Part shown: positions 48,098-56,978 of the stretch, one piece after another
Numbering within the stretch: the first letter of the stretch is position 1
Layout of the letters: every line of letters begins with the position of its first letter
DNA from: Plantactinospora sp. BC1
GTDB taxonomy: Bacteria > Actinomycetota > Actinomycetes > Mycobacteriales > Micromonosporaceae
Reading direction: 5' to 3'
Assembly (NCBI RefSeq): GCF_003030345.1
Contig: NZ_CP028158.1
Coordinates: 6,448,001 to 6,512,000, forward strand
Length of the DNA stretch: 64,000 nucleotides
Notes under the pieces: generated by a model
Told to the model about the DNA's origin: nothing
Database searches by the model: none
The model's input: the letters and a program-made list of their open reading frames with translations, nothing else
Position numbers and translations under genes: made by a program

Positions 48098-50098
48098 ATG
48101 GACATACAGGTCGCCGACACGCTGCTGAACTCGCTGATCGACGGACGCTACCGCATCCGCGGTCGCGTGGCCCGTGGTGGGATGGCGACCGTCTACACCG
48201 CCATCGACGAGCGCCTCGACCGTACGGTCGCGATCAAGATCATTCACCCGAACCAGGCACAGGCGGCGCAGGTGCAGCTCGCCGGCTTCCTGGAGCGGTT
48301 CACCGACGAGGCCAAGACCATCGCCCGGTTGACCCACCCGAACGTGGTGGCCGTCTACGACCAGGGCACCCACGGCGGCCTGCCGTACCTCGTCATGGAG
48401 TACGTCCGGGGCCGGACCCTGCGCGAGATCCTGGCCGAGCGAAAGCGGCTCAACCCGAGCGAGGCGCTCGCGATCCTGGAGCAGATGCTCGCCGCGATCG
48501 GTGCCGCGCACCGGGCCGGGCTGGTGCACCGGGACGTGAAACCCGAGAACGTGCTGGTCGCCGAGGCGCCGAGCGGCGGCGCGGGCAACCTGGTCGACAG
48601 CGTGGTGAAGGTCGCCGACTTCGGGCTCGCCCGGGCTGTCGAGGCGAGTTCCGACACCACCGAGGGCGGCAACCAGCTGATGGCGACGGTCGCCTACGTG
48701 GCGCCGGAGCTGGTCACCGAGGGCCGGGCCGATCCGCGTACCGACGTCTACGCCGCCGGCATCGTGCTCTTCGAGATGCTCACCGGCCGGGTCCCGTACG
48801 ACGGCGACCGGGCCGTGGACGTCGCCTGGCAGCACGTCGACCGGGACGTACCCGCGCCCTCCGGGCTGGTACCCGGCCTGCCGCCGGTCCTCGACGAGCT
48901 GGTCCGGCGGGCGACCCGGCGCGACCCCGGGGCCCGGCCGACGGACGCGGGCGCGTTCCAGAGCGAGGTCCAGGTGGTCCGGGACGACCTCGGCACCGTC
49001 GCCAACGCCAACACGGCGATACTCCGGCAGATCCCCGCCGCCGACCACCCGACCATGGTGGTGCAGCAGCCGACCATGGTGGTCGCCTCGGTGCAACCCA
49101 CCGCCCGTCCGTCCTGGGCCCGCCTGCCCGACCAGCCAGGGGAACGCGCCACCCCGCACCGCCGCCGCGCGGCGACCGGCCCGGGTTCCGATCTCCTCGA
49201 CCGGGTCCGCCAGGTCGGCGGGCAGCTCTTCGCCGGCCGGGCCTCGGTGGTGGTGACCGTGGTCGCGCTCGCCCTGGTCGTCGCGATGACCGGCTGGTGG
49301 TTCGGGTTCGGCCGCTACACCGAGACGCCGAGCCTGGCCGGGCTGGCCGGGACGCAGGCGCAGGCGCAGGCCGAACGGTCGGGCTTCGTGGTCAAGTACG
49401 CGGACCCCCGCTACAGCGAGAACGTCGCCAAGGACAGGGTGCTCGCCCAGGACCCCGAGTCGACGAGCCGGATCCGGCGGGGCGGCACGATCACCCTCAC
49501 CCTCTCCCTCGGCCCGGAGCGCTTCCCGCTGCCGGACGTGGTCGGCAAGACGCTGGACCTGGCCCAGCTCGACCTGGAGAACGCCAACCTGGTCCTGGTG
49601 CGCGGCACCGACCGCTACGACGACAACCTGCCCAAGGGCGTGGTGATGGCCACCACCCCGAAGGTCGGCGCCGAGGTCAAGCCCGGCGACAAGATCACTG
49701 TCATCGTCAGCAAGGGCAAGGCGCCGATCAGCGTCCCGGTCCTGGTCGGCAAGAACATCAACGAGGTACGCAACATCATCAAGGAACTCGACCTCAAGCT
49801 CAGCGAGGAGTACAAGGACTCCGACAAGCCCAAGGACGAGGTGATCGCGCAGACCCCGCAGGACGGCGCCGGGGTGGAGAAGAACGCGCAGATCAAGGTC
49901 GAGGTCAGCAACGGCCCGCCGGCCATCGCCATGCCCCGGGTGATCGACATGCCCTGCCAGCAGGCGAAACAGCTCCTGGAGAGCCAGGGCCTGCCCGTCG
50001 GGGTGCAGTTCAACCCGAACGGTACGGTCCGGTTCCAGAACCCGAACGAGAACACTCCGGTACCGCCAGGGACCCAGGTTGTCATCACCTGCCTCTGA
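48098..50098 (+). CDS. pknL: PASTA-domain Ser/Thr protein kinase (PknL-like)
   Basis: Membrane kinase of 666 aa. The cytosolic kinase domain spans residues ~15-285: glycine loop GRVARGGMATVY, Lys in VAIKII, HRDVKPEN catalytic loop, DFG in KVADFGLAR, and APE in VAPELV. A juxtamembrane linker follows, one transmembrane helix (about 382-405) and four extracellular PASTA repeats, each with the PxVxGxxxxxA-type pattern (LPDVVGKTLDLAQ, VPVLVGKNINEVR). PASTA domains sense muropeptides or lipid II. The neighbouring Rv2175c-like protein is the expected substrate. A -10-like TAGACT lies 8 nt before the ATG. Confidence 0.93.
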   Translation: MDIQVADTLLNSLIDGRYRIRGRVARGGMATVYTAIDERLDRTVAIKIIHPNQAQAAQVQLAGFLERFTDEAKTIARLTHPNVVAVYDQGTHGGLPYLVMEYVRGRTLREILAERKRLNPSEALAILEQMLAAIGAAHRAGLVHRDVKPENVLVAEAPSGGAGNLVDSVVKVADFGLARAVEASSDTTEGGNQLMATVAYVAPELVTEGRADPRTDVYAAGIVLFEMLTGRVPYDGDRAVDVAWQHVDRDVPAPSGLVPGLPPVLDELVRRATRRDPGARPTDAGAFQSEVQVVRDDLGTVANANTAILRQIPAADHPTMVVQQPTMVVASVQPTARPSWARLPDQPGERATPHRRRAATGPGSDLLDRVRQVGGQLFAGRASVVVTVVALALVVAMTGWWFGFGRYTETPSLAGLAGTQAQAQAERSGFVVKYADPRYSENVAKDRVLAQDPESTSRIRRGGTITLTLSLGPERFPLPDVVGKTLDLAQLDLENANLVLVRGTDRYDDNLPKGVVMATTPKVGAEVKPGDKITVIVSKGKAPISVPVLVGKNINEVRNIIKELDLKLSEEYKDSDKPKDEVIAQTPQDGAGVEKNAQIKVEVSNGPPAIAMPRVIDMPCQQAKQLLESQGLPVGVQFNPNGTVRFQNPNENTPVPPGTQVVITCL

Positions 50099-50108
50099 CA
50101 GTGAGGAT

Positions 50109-50205
50109 GTAGGAGCGGGTCACCCGGCCGGTCTGACTCAGCCTCTGACTGACCTTGGGTGTCTTCTAGGGGATTCGTCGGTCTGCCCGGGTGACCCGTT
50201 CCTGC
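50109..50205. repeat. 97-bp element with 19-bp terminal inverted repeats
   Basis: The 19 bases at 50109-50127 (GTAGGAGCGGGTCACCCGG) are complementary to 50187-50205 apart from two changes that are G-U in RNA; 59 bp lie between. It starts 11 bp after the pknL stop. It may be a terminator-like RNA, a miniature inverted-repeat element, or part of the neighbouring insertion-sequence relic. Confidence 0.7.
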
Positions 50206-50208
50206 ACT

Positions 50209-50331
50209 CACCGACCGGGCGCCAAACAAGGACTCAGCAAGAAAGAGATCATGCGCTGCCTCAAGCGCTACATCGTCCGCGAGGTCCACACCGCCCTCCT
50301 CGCCGACTTCACCGCCCTCAACACCCCTTGA
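50209..50331 (+). pseudogene. IS110-family transposase remnant (C-terminal end only)
   Basis: About 40 codons ending at 50331 read KQGLSKKEIMRCLKRYIVRE and then VHTALLADFTALNTP. This is the style of the last segment of IS110-type transposases (K-x2-[ST]-x-[KR]-E-x2-RCLKRY-[IV]-[AV]-RE). Nothing upstream encodes the DEDD catalytic domain or Tnp2, so almost the whole element is gone. Codon use is less GC-rich than in the neighbours (AAA, AAG, ATC), fitting foreign origin. The family assignment rests on this short stretch only. Confidence 0.6.
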
Positions 50332-50391
50332 CTTCCATAGGAGCATCCGGCCACCCCGGCCACGCCCTCGGGTCGACTGGGGGCGGCCGGG

Positions 50392-50856
50392 TCAGTCGGC
50401 GAGGCGGGCCGGGAAGCCGCCGGTGGCGACCGGGCCCCAACTGTCGACGGTGACCCGGATCAGCGACTTGCCCTGCCGGCGCATGGCCTCGCGGTACTCG
50501 TCCCAGTCCGGGTGTTCGCCGGAGATGCACCGGAAGTACTCGACCAGCGGCTCCAGCGCCTCCGGCAGGTCGAGCACCTCGGCGGTACCGTCGACGTGCA
50601 CCCACGGCCCGTTCCAGTCCTCGGAGAGGACGCAGAGCGAGACCCGGGGATCCCGGCGGGCGTTGGTCGCCTTCGCCCGTTCCGGATAGGTCGAGACGAC
50701 GATCCGGCCCTCCGGGTCCACGCCGCAGGTCACCGGCGAGGACTGCGGCCGGCCGTCCGGGCGGGTCGTCATCAGGACGGCGCGGTGCCGGGGTCGGAGG
50801 AATTCGAGGAGTTCGGCACGGTCGACACGGGTGTTGGTGGCGATGCTGCGGGTCAT
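50392..50856 (-). CDS. PPOX-class (F420/FMN split-barrel) oxidoreductase
   Basis: Split-barrel flavin/F420-binding protein of 154 aa: HRAVLMTTRPDGRPQSSPVT, then IVVSTYPERAKATNARRDPR and the C-terminal SLIRVTVDSWGPVATGGFP. This is the pattern of the Rv1155/PPOX-class F420-dependent family, which reduces small hydrophobic metabolites or biliverdin. It starts at an ATG at 50856 with TAGAAA ending 6 nt upstream. The cofactor (F420 or FMN) cannot be told for certain. Confidence 0.87.
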   Translation of the reverse strand: MTRSIATNTRVDRAELLEFLRPRHRAVLMTTRPDGRPQSSPVTCGVDPEGRIVVSTYPERAKATNARRDPRVSLCVLSEDWNGPWVHVDGTAEVLDLPEALEPLVEYFRCISGEHPDWDEYREAMRRQGKSLIRVTVDSWGPVATGGFPARLAD

Positions 50857-50921
50857 TGACCGTTTCTACCAGGCTCGGGCGGTGCTATCAGGCTCGGGCG
50901 GGACGGGGTCCCGACGGCCGG

Positions 50922-51704
50922 TCAGCCTCCGGCCCCGGATCGGCCGTCGCCGGTGGCGGCCTTGAGCGCCCGCAGCACCGACAGCTCCGACCCGGTCGGC
51001 GGCGCGCCGGTACGCAGGTCGTCGGCGACCCGCAACCGCCAACCGGTCGCCGCCCGGGCCTGCTCGACCGTGGCGCCGGGGTGCAGCTCGGTCAGCACCA
51101 GCTCCCGGCTGGACGGGTCGGGCCGGAGTACGCCGAGGTCGGTGATCACCACCTGTGGTCCGGCCCCGCGCAGCCCGAGCCGCTCCCGGTCACCGGGCCC
51201 GGTGCCGTACCCGAAGGAGGTGACGAAGTCGACCCGCTCGACGAAGGTACGCGGACTCTGCCGCATGATGACGATGACCTCGCGGCAGGAGGCGGCGATC
51301 TCGGGTGCCCCACCGGCCCCGGGCAGCCGTACCGCCGGGTCGCCGTAGTCGTCGCCGATGACCGTGGTGTTGATGTTGCCGTACCGGTCGAGCTGGGCAC
51401 CGCCGAGGAATCCGACGTCGATGTTGCCGGGCTGGAGCCAGTAGTTGAAGACCTCCGGGACGCTGACCACGGCGTCGGCGGTGTCGGCGAGGATGCCGTC
51501 GCCGATCGAGAGCGGCAGGCGGTCGGGCTTTGCGCCGAGGCACCCGGACTCGTAGATGAGCACGAGCCGGGGTGCGTGGGTCGCCCGGGCGAGGTTGGCG
51601 GCGGTACTCGGCAGGCCGATCCCGACGAAGCACGCGGTGCCGTCCCGCAGTTGCCGGGCGGCGGCGACGGTCATCATCTCGTCGGCGGTCCACTCCGCAC
51701 TCAT
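50922..51704 (-). CDS. CoA-transferase beta subunit (IpdB-like)
   Basis: Family I CoA-transferase beta subunit of 260 aa from the ATG at 51704. It has FVGIGLPSTAANLARATHAP near the start, LIYESGCLGAKPDRLP, and GAQLDRYGNINTTVIGDDYG typical of the SugarP-like fold. With the overlapping upstream gene it resembles IpdAB (Rv3551/Rv3552), which opens the last steroid ring during cholesterol degradation. No other steroid-degradation genes are in the window, so another acyl-CoA substrate is possible. Confidence 0.85.
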   Translation of the reverse strand: MSAEWTADEMMTVAAARQLRDGTACFVGIGLPSTAANLARATHAPRLVLIYESGCLGAKPDRLPLSIGDGILADTADAVVSVPEVFNYWLQPGNIDVGFLGGAQLDRYGNINTTVIGDDYGDPAVRLPGAGGAPEIAASCREVIVIMRQSPRTFVERVDFVTSFGYGTGPGDRERLGLRGAGPQVVITDLGVLRPDPSSRELVLTELHPGATVEQARAATGWRLRVADDLRTGAPPTGSELSVLRALKAATGDGRSGAGG

Positions 51705-52522
51705 CGCCGCCACCTCCCGGGGTCGAGAACGTGCTGCCGCATCCAGGCGGTGAAGGTGTCCCGATCGCGGCTGATCGCGTCCCAGGCCTGGTAGAAGTCG
51801 TTGTCCCGGACCGAGTAGCCCTGGGCGTAGGAGGGGTGCGCGCCACCGGGCGCGAGGGCGACCGCGTTGACCGCCCAGGTCGGCAGTACCACCTGGGTGG
51901 GCATCGGCTCCAGGGAGTCGACGATCTCCTCGACGGTGACCAGGGACCGCTTGGCGGCCAGTACGGCCTCCTTCTGCACTCCGGTGATGCCCCACATCTG
52001 CACGTTGCCGGCCCGGTCGGCCCGCTGGGCGTGCACGATCGCGACGTCGGGGTTCAACGCCGGCACGGCGGTGAGCACCTCGCCGGTGAACGGGCAGGTG
52101 ATGGGCCTGATGGTGGCGGTGTGCCGGGGCAGGTCGGTGCCGGTGTAGCCGCGCAGCACCGCGAACGGCAGCCCGGAGGCTCCGGCGACGTAGCGGTTCG
52201 CCATCCCGGCGTGGCTGTGCTCCTCGATCTCCAGCGGGGTGGGCCAGCCGCGCTCCACCGCGTCCCGGAACCGGTGCAGCGAGCCGACGCCCGGATTGCC
52301 GCCCCAGGAGAAGACCAGCCGGCGGGCGCAGCCCATCCCGATGAGCTGGTCGTAGATGACGTCCGGGGTCATCCGGACCAGTTCCAGGTCGCGTCGCCGC
52401 TGCCGGACGATCTCGTGGCCGGCGGCGAACGGAATCAGGTGGGTGAATCCCTCCAGCGCCACCGTGTCACCGTCGTTGACCAGTTCGGCGACACCTTCGG
52501 TCAACGAGACGATCTCAGCCAT
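51701..52522 (-). CDS. CoA-transferase alpha subunit (IpdA-like)
   Basis: Alpha subunit of 273 aa from the ATG at 52522. LVNDGDTVALEGFTHLIPFAA opens the fold. WGGNPGVGSLHRFRDAVERG with PTPLEIEEHSHAGMANRYVA matches IpdA (the Glu in EIEEHSH lies where the catalytic Glu is expected), and GYTGTDLPRH follows. It overlaps the beta-subunit gene by 4 nt (ATGA). A cluster of direct and inverted repeats upstream (52589-52624) may be an operator shared with the divergent monooxygenase. Confidence 0.87.
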   Translation of the reverse strand: MAEIVSLTEGVAELVNDGDTVALEGFTHLIPFAAGHEIVRQRRRDLELVRMTPDVIYDQLIGMGCARRLVFSWGGNPGVGSLHRFRDAVERGWPTPLEIEEHSHAGMANRYVAGASGLPFAVLRGYTGTDLPRHTATIRPITCPFTGEVLTAVPALNPDVAIVHAQRADRAGNVQMWGITGVQKEAVLAAKRSLVTVEEIVDSLEPMPTQVVLPTWAVNAVALAPGGAHPSYAQGYSVRDNDFYQAWDAISRDRDTFTAWMRQHVLDPGRWRR

Positions 52523-52588
52523 CCGTCCCCAGTCTCCTGATCGCGCGTCGTCGCCCTGCCGAGCGCGGCGACGGCAGACGGGCGCAGT

Positions 52589-52624
52589 CGTTCGTTTTGC
52601 GTACGCCTGTTCTGATAACGAACG
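52589..52624. promoter_or_regulatory. Inverted repeat between the CoA-transferase and monooxygenase genes
   Basis: CGTTCGTT (52589-52596) and AACGAACG (52617-52624) are exact complements separated by 20 bp, about 67 bp upstream of the IpdA-like start. Spacing and position suit a dimeric regulator such as a TetR-family protein, but no regulator gene is adjacent. Confidence 0.4.
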
Positions 52625-52738
52625 TAGCGTGACGCCTCCCACCCGTCAACGCCACCGGAGCCCGGACAGTTGCGATCTTCGCTGCGCCGGGAGTACGGTG
52701 AGGGCATAATTCATCGCCTGTTGAATAAGGTGGTCGCG

Positions 52739-53998
52739 GTGGACGGACGTACGACCTGCGTCGTCGTCGGCGGTGGACCGGCCGGAATGGTGCTCGGGCT
52801 GCTACTGGCCCGGGCCGGCGTCGACGTGACGGTGCTGGAGAAACACGGCGACTTCCTGCGGGACTTCCGGGGCGACACGGTGCACCCGTCCACCCTGCAA
52901 CTCCTCGACGAGCTGGGCCTCGGCGAGCGGTTCGCCGCCCTGCCGCAGAGCCGGCTGGACGAGGTCGCCTTTCCGGTGGCGCCGGGGCGGCAGATCGTCG
53001 TCGCCGACTTCCGCCGGCTGAAGACCCGTTATCCGTACGTCGCGATGGTGCCGCAGTGGGACCTGCTCAACCTGCTCGCCGAGGCGGGCGCCGCCGAGCC
53101 CTCCTTCACGCTGCGGATGCGCACCGAGGTGACCGAACTGATCCGGGAGAACGGCCAGGTCCGAGGCGTCCGCTACCGGGGACCGGACGGCGAGACCGGC
53201 GAGTTGCGGGCGGAGCTGACCGTGGCCTGCGACGGCCGGTGGTCGATCGCCCGGGCCCAGGCCAACCTGCCGGTCCGGGAGTTCCCGGTGCCGATCGACG
53301 CCTGGTGGTTCCGGCTGCCCCGCGACCCGCACGACGACCCGGCCGGGCTCACCCCCCGGGTGGCTCCGGGCCGGTTCGCCGTGGTGATCCCCCGGGAGGA
53401 CTACCTCCAGGTCGCCTACATCGCCCGGAAGGGCAGCGACGCGCGGCTGCGCGCCCAGGGGGTCGAGCAGTTCCGCCGGGACATCGCGGAACTCGCTCCC
53501 GGCTTCGCCGGCCGGGTCGACGCGATCGCCTCGATGGACGACGTCAAGCATCTCGACGTACGGCTGAACCGGCTCGACCGCTGGCACGTGCCCGGACTGC
53601 TCTGCCTCGGCGACGCCGCGCACGCGATGTCACCGGTCGGCGGCGTCGGGATCAACCTCGCCGTGCAGGACGCGGTCGCCGCCGCCACGCTGCTCGCCGA
53701 GCCGCTCCGGCGGGGCACGGTCAGCGAGGCCGATCTGGCGCGTGTCCGGGCCCGGCGACTGTTGCCGACGATCCTGGTGCAGCGACTACAGCGGCTCATG
53801 CACCGGGGCCTGGTCGCGCCGATCCTGGACGGGCGTCGGGCCGGGCCGCCCCGGCCGGTGCTGGCGCTGCTGCGGCGGTTCCCGTTCGCCTCCCTCGGCC
53901 CGGCCTACCTGATCGGCATCGGCGTGCGCCCCGAGCACGCGCCGCCGTTCGCCCGCCGCCCACCGGCCCCGGTCGGCACCGAGGGCCAGGCCGGCTGA
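52739..53998 (+). CDS. FAD-dependent aromatic-type monooxygenase/oxidoreductase
   Basis: Group A flavin monooxygenase-like protein of about 419 aa. The FAD dinucleotide fold is TTCVVVGGGPAGMVLGLLLA, the middle has VACDGRWSIAR (DG motif), and the C-terminal FAD-ribityl motif is GDAAHAMSPVGGVGINLAVQDA. The start is a GTG at 52739, or at 52730 in the same frame; AAGG lies just ahead and a CATAAT -10-like hexamer at 52705-52710. Divergent from the CoA-transferase pair, which might share its pathway. Confidence 0.88.
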   Translation: MDGRTTCVVVGGGPAGMVLGLLLARAGVDVTVLEKHGDFLRDFRGDTVHPSTLQLLDELGLGERFAALPQSRLDEVAFPVAPGRQIVVADFRRLKTRYPYVAMVPQWDLLNLLAEAGAAEPSFTLRMRTEVTELIRENGQVRGVRYRGPDGETGELRAELTVACDGRWSIARAQANLPVREFPVPIDAWWFRLPRDPHDDPAGLTPRVAPGRFAVVIPREDYLQVAYIARKGSDARLRAQGVEQFRRDIAELAPGFAGRVDAIASMDDVKHLDVRLNRLDRWHVPGLLCLGDAAHAMSPVGGVGINLAVQDAVAAATLLAEPLRRGTVSEADLARVRARRLLPTILVQRLQRLMHRGLVAPILDGRRAGPPRPVLALLRRFPFASLGPAYLIGIGVRPEHAPPFARRPPAPVGTEGQAG

Positions 53999-54062
53999 GC
54001 ACGACCGGGACCGGGCCGGCGACAACCGGGCCAGCCCCACCGCGCCCGGCTGGCCGCGGCGG

Positions 54063-54344
54063 TCAGCCACGGTCGGAGCCGCCCGGGTCGGCGTAGGCGG
54101 TGAGGCCGGTGGCGAGCAGCCGGAACCCGCCGTCGGCGGCGGCCACCGCCTCCGGGTACACCTCGGCGGCCGTACGTCCGGCGCTGAGCCGCTGCCAGTT
54201 CTCCCGGGCGAGTATCCGCTGTACCGCCACGACCTGACCGGCGGCGAGTCGGGCGTCGAGTACGCCGGTCGCCGGTGCCGCCTCGCCGAACGCCTCGGCC
54301 AGCGCCTCCTCGTCGTCGGCCGAGTCGGGCCAACCCCTGGTCAT
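54063..54344 (-). CDS. Hypothetical protein
   Basis: A frame of 93 codons with the GC-rich third positions of a real gene. The protein has an acidic start (MTRGWPDSADDEEALAEAFG) and two helices (ARLAAGQVVAVQRILARENW, AAADGGFRLLATGLTAY). No domain was recognised. Its ATG lies exactly where recognisable HelD coding sequence begins on the opposite strand, so its upstream part may have been removed by the same rearrangement. It could therefore be a full small gene or the 3' fragment of a longer one. Confidence 0.5.
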   Translation of the reverse strand: MTRGWPDSADDEEALAEAFGEAAPATGVLDARLAAGQVVAVQRILARENWQRLSAGRTAAEVYPEAVAAADGGFRLLATGLTAYADPGGSDRG

Positions 54345-56109
54345 CGACTGGCGGGCACCGGTCTCCCGCGCCTTCTACCGGGCCAGCGCCCGGGACCCGC
54401 TCGGCGTACGCGAGCGTCGCCGGTACGGCTGGACCAGCCGGCAGCCCGCCGAACTGACCGGTTACGAGGACGAACGCCTCGAACGTGCCGGGGAGGCCGG
54501 GCGGCTCGGCGCCGAACCCGGCGACGGGTTGAGCCGGTTGGTCGCCGCCGAGATCGAGCGTCCCCGGGAGGGGCCGATGCGCGACATCGTCGCCACCATC
54601 CAGCCCGAGCAGGACGACCTGGTCCGGGCGGATCTCGACCGCTCGGTCTGCGTACAGGGCGGACCGGGCACCGGAAAGACCGCCGTCGGCCTGCACCGGG
54701 CCGCGTACCTGCTCTACACCCACCGGCAGCGGCTGCGCCGGGGCGGCGTACTGGTGGTCGGGCCGAACGCGGCGTTCCTGCGCTACATCTCCGCCGTACT
54801 GCCCGCGCTCGGCGAGGTGGACGTCGAGCAGTGCACCCTCGCCGAGTTGCTGCCGGAACACCCGGTCGGCGCCGTGGACAGCGCCGAGACGGCGGCCCTG
54901 AAACACGACCCTCGGATGGTCACGGTGCTGCGCCGGGCGCTGTACGACCGGATCGCCGAGCCGACCGAGCCGCTGGTGGTCCCGGACGGCTCGTACCGGT
55001 GGCGACTGCCGGTGGCGTGGCTGCGCCGCACCGTCCAGGACGTACGCGCCGAGGAGCCGCCGTACGCGATCGGCCGGGAACGGCTCCGCGCCCGGATCGT
55101 CGGCCTGCTGCAAACCCGGGCCGAGACCCGGGCGGAGACGCCCAGCGGCGCGTGGTTGCGCAGGATGGCCCGGTGCCGTCCGGTCACCGCCTTCCTCGAC
55201 GCGGTCTGGCCGACGACCCGGCCGGTGGAACTGCTGGCGTCGCTGCTCGGCGACCCGACCGTGCTGGCCCGGGCGGCGGCCGGGCTGCTCACGCCCGCCG
55301 AGCAGTCCACACTCGCCTGGCCCCGGCCACCCCGGACGGTCCGGGCCGCGACCTGGTCCGCGGCCGACCTGGTCCTCCTCGACGAGCTGGGCGGGCTGCT
55401 CGACCATCCGGCCGGCTACCGGCACGTCGTGGTGGACGAGGCGCAGGACCTCTCGCCGCTGGAGTGCCGGGTGATCGCCCGGCGTAGCCGGCACGGCTCG
55501 CTGACCGTCCTCGGCGACCTCGCCCAGGGCACCACCCCGTGGGCGGCGTCGGACTGGCGGGACCAGTTGGCGTACCTCGGTCGGCCCGACGCCGCCATCG
55601 TGCCGTTGACCGCCGGGTTCCGGGTGCCGGCGGCCGTACTCGGCCTGGCGAACCGGCTGCTGCCCGGGTTGGGGGTCGCGGTGGCGCGGACGCGCTCGGT
55701 GCGTACCGACGGAGAGGTCCGGGTCCGCGCGGCGGACGACCTGCCGGCCGCGACCGTCGCCGCGGTGCGGGCCGCACTGGTCCGCCCGGGTTCCGTCGCG
55801 GTGGTTGCCGCCGACGCCGCGCTGCCCGGACTGGCCGGGGCGCTGCGGTCCGCCGGGATCGCCGTCGGCCGGGCGGACGCGCCCGACCAGGACGCCCGGG
55901 TCGCCCTGCTGCCCTCGACCCTGGCGAAGGGCCTGGAGTACGACCACGTGATCGTCGTCGAGCCCGCCGAGATCGTCGAGGCGGAGCCGCGCGGCCTGCA
56001 CCGCCTCTACGTGGTGCTGACCCGGGCCGTGTCGCGACTCGACGTGCTGCATCACCGGGCGCTCCCGGCCGAGCTGGCGGACCGGGGTAACGGGTCCCTG
56101 AAGTGCTGA
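54340..56109 (+). pseudogene. HelD-type UvrD-like ATPase lacking its N-terminal part and start codon
   Basis: From 54340 the frame reads VIDWRAPVSRAFYRASARDP, which in HelD proteins is an internal segment roughly 150 residues from the N-terminus. No ATG or GTG occurs in frame upstream before a stop at 54235; the first TTG is at 54529 and the first ATG at 54577. The rest is intact: Walker A GGPGTGKTAVGLHRAAYLL, VVVDEAQDLSPLECRVIARR, VLGDLAQGTTPWAASDW, and KGLEYDHVIVVEP near the end. HelD/HelR remove stalled RNA polymerase and can give rifampicin tolerance, but the N-terminal arm needed for that is missing. Either a decaying gene or a shortened product from TTG. Confidence 0.65.
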
Positions 56110-56210
56110 CTTGTCCCACTTTCCGGTGTGGATTTGGCGACATCGAGGGATAGGACTACGGTCAAGGCCGGCTGATGCCGCGAAATGGGGCCAACACGAC
56201 CGACGGGATC

Positions 56211-56858
56211 ATGGTGACTGTCCTCAACTTTCGGCGTACCCGATCAGACGCCGCGCTCGCCGTGGCGTGCGCGGTGGTCCTGACCCTCTCGGCAGCCTGC
56301 GCGGGCGGCGGCGTCGAGCGTCCACAGTGGTCGGACGGGGTGCCGGCCACCGAGCCCTCGTCGGCCGCGCCCAGCCCGACCGAGGCGACCCCGACTCCGC
56401 CCCCGACCCCGACGCCCCGGCCCACGGCGGCCCGCAGCACCCGGCCACCGACCACCACCGCACCCACCCGCCGCGCCCGCACCATGGGCGAGCAGACGAC
56501 CGTGACGGTCAGGGTGACCGGCGGGTTCGGCCAGGCGCAGAACTTCTCCGGCCTGCACCAGGAGGGGTGTGGCAACCCCAGTTTCGGGCTGGTGCAGATC
56601 CGGGTGGGCGCGGCCGGCAACGTCTCGTCGGTGTCGTTCCGCTACCGGGTGAGCACCGCCGTACCGTTCGACGGCAGCGGATCCGCCCGGACCATCGGCA
56701 GCGACCGGGGGACCTGGCTGGCCAGCCTGGGGCCGTTCCGGGCCGAGCCGCGCAACTCGGCGGGCGGCACGATCACCATCACCGCCACGGCGAAGTTCAA
56801 GGACGGCTCGACCCGCACCGCCCGGACCAGCACCCCGCTGAAGGCCTGCCAACGCTGA
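56211..56858 (+). CDS. Putative lipoprotein
   Basis: Protein of about 215 aa. A basic n-region (FRRTRSDAA), a hydrophobic stretch and the lipobox LSAAC (Cys30) mark it as an exported, lipid-anchored protein. A Pro/Thr-rich linker of about 50 residues (ATPTPPPTPTPRPTAARST) leads to a beta-rich C-terminal domain of about 110 residues (TVTVRVTGGFGQAQNFSGLH) with two Cys. An in-frame ATG at 56175 is an alternative start; a promoter-like TTTGGC-18-TACGGT lies at 56133-56162. No homologous function recognised. Confidence 0.75.
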   Translation: MVTVLNFRRTRSDAALAVACAVVLTLSAACAGGGVERPQWSDGVPATEPSSAAPSPTEATPTPPPTPTPRPTAARSTRPPTTTAPTRRARTMGEQTTVTVRVTGGFGQAQNFSGLHQEGCGNPSFGLVQIRVGAAGNVSSVSFRYRVSTAVPFDGSGSARTIGSDRGTWLASLGPFRAEPRNSAGGTITITATAKFKDGSTRTARTSTPLKACQR

Positions 56859-56940
56859 CCCGCGCCCTGCCGACCCCGGCCCCGGCCCTGCTGACCCGCG
56901 CCCGCCTTCGCCGACTCTCGCCCCAGCCGGTGCCAGGACG

Positions 56941-56971
56941 TTGACTTCAACCGAGCTTGAACTTGCAAGCT
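56941..56971 (+). promoter_or_regulatory. MerR-type promoter (19-bp spacer with inverted repeat)
   Basis: TTGACT (56941-56946), a 19-bp spacer and CAAGCT (56966-56971), which ends 7 nt before the ATG at 56979. The long spacer carries TTCAA-N6-TTGAA (56946-56961). Over-long spacers with a dyad between -35 and -10 are the mark of promoters untwisted by MerR-family activators such as SoxR. Confidence 0.65.
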
Positions 56972-56978
56972 GTTGAGC

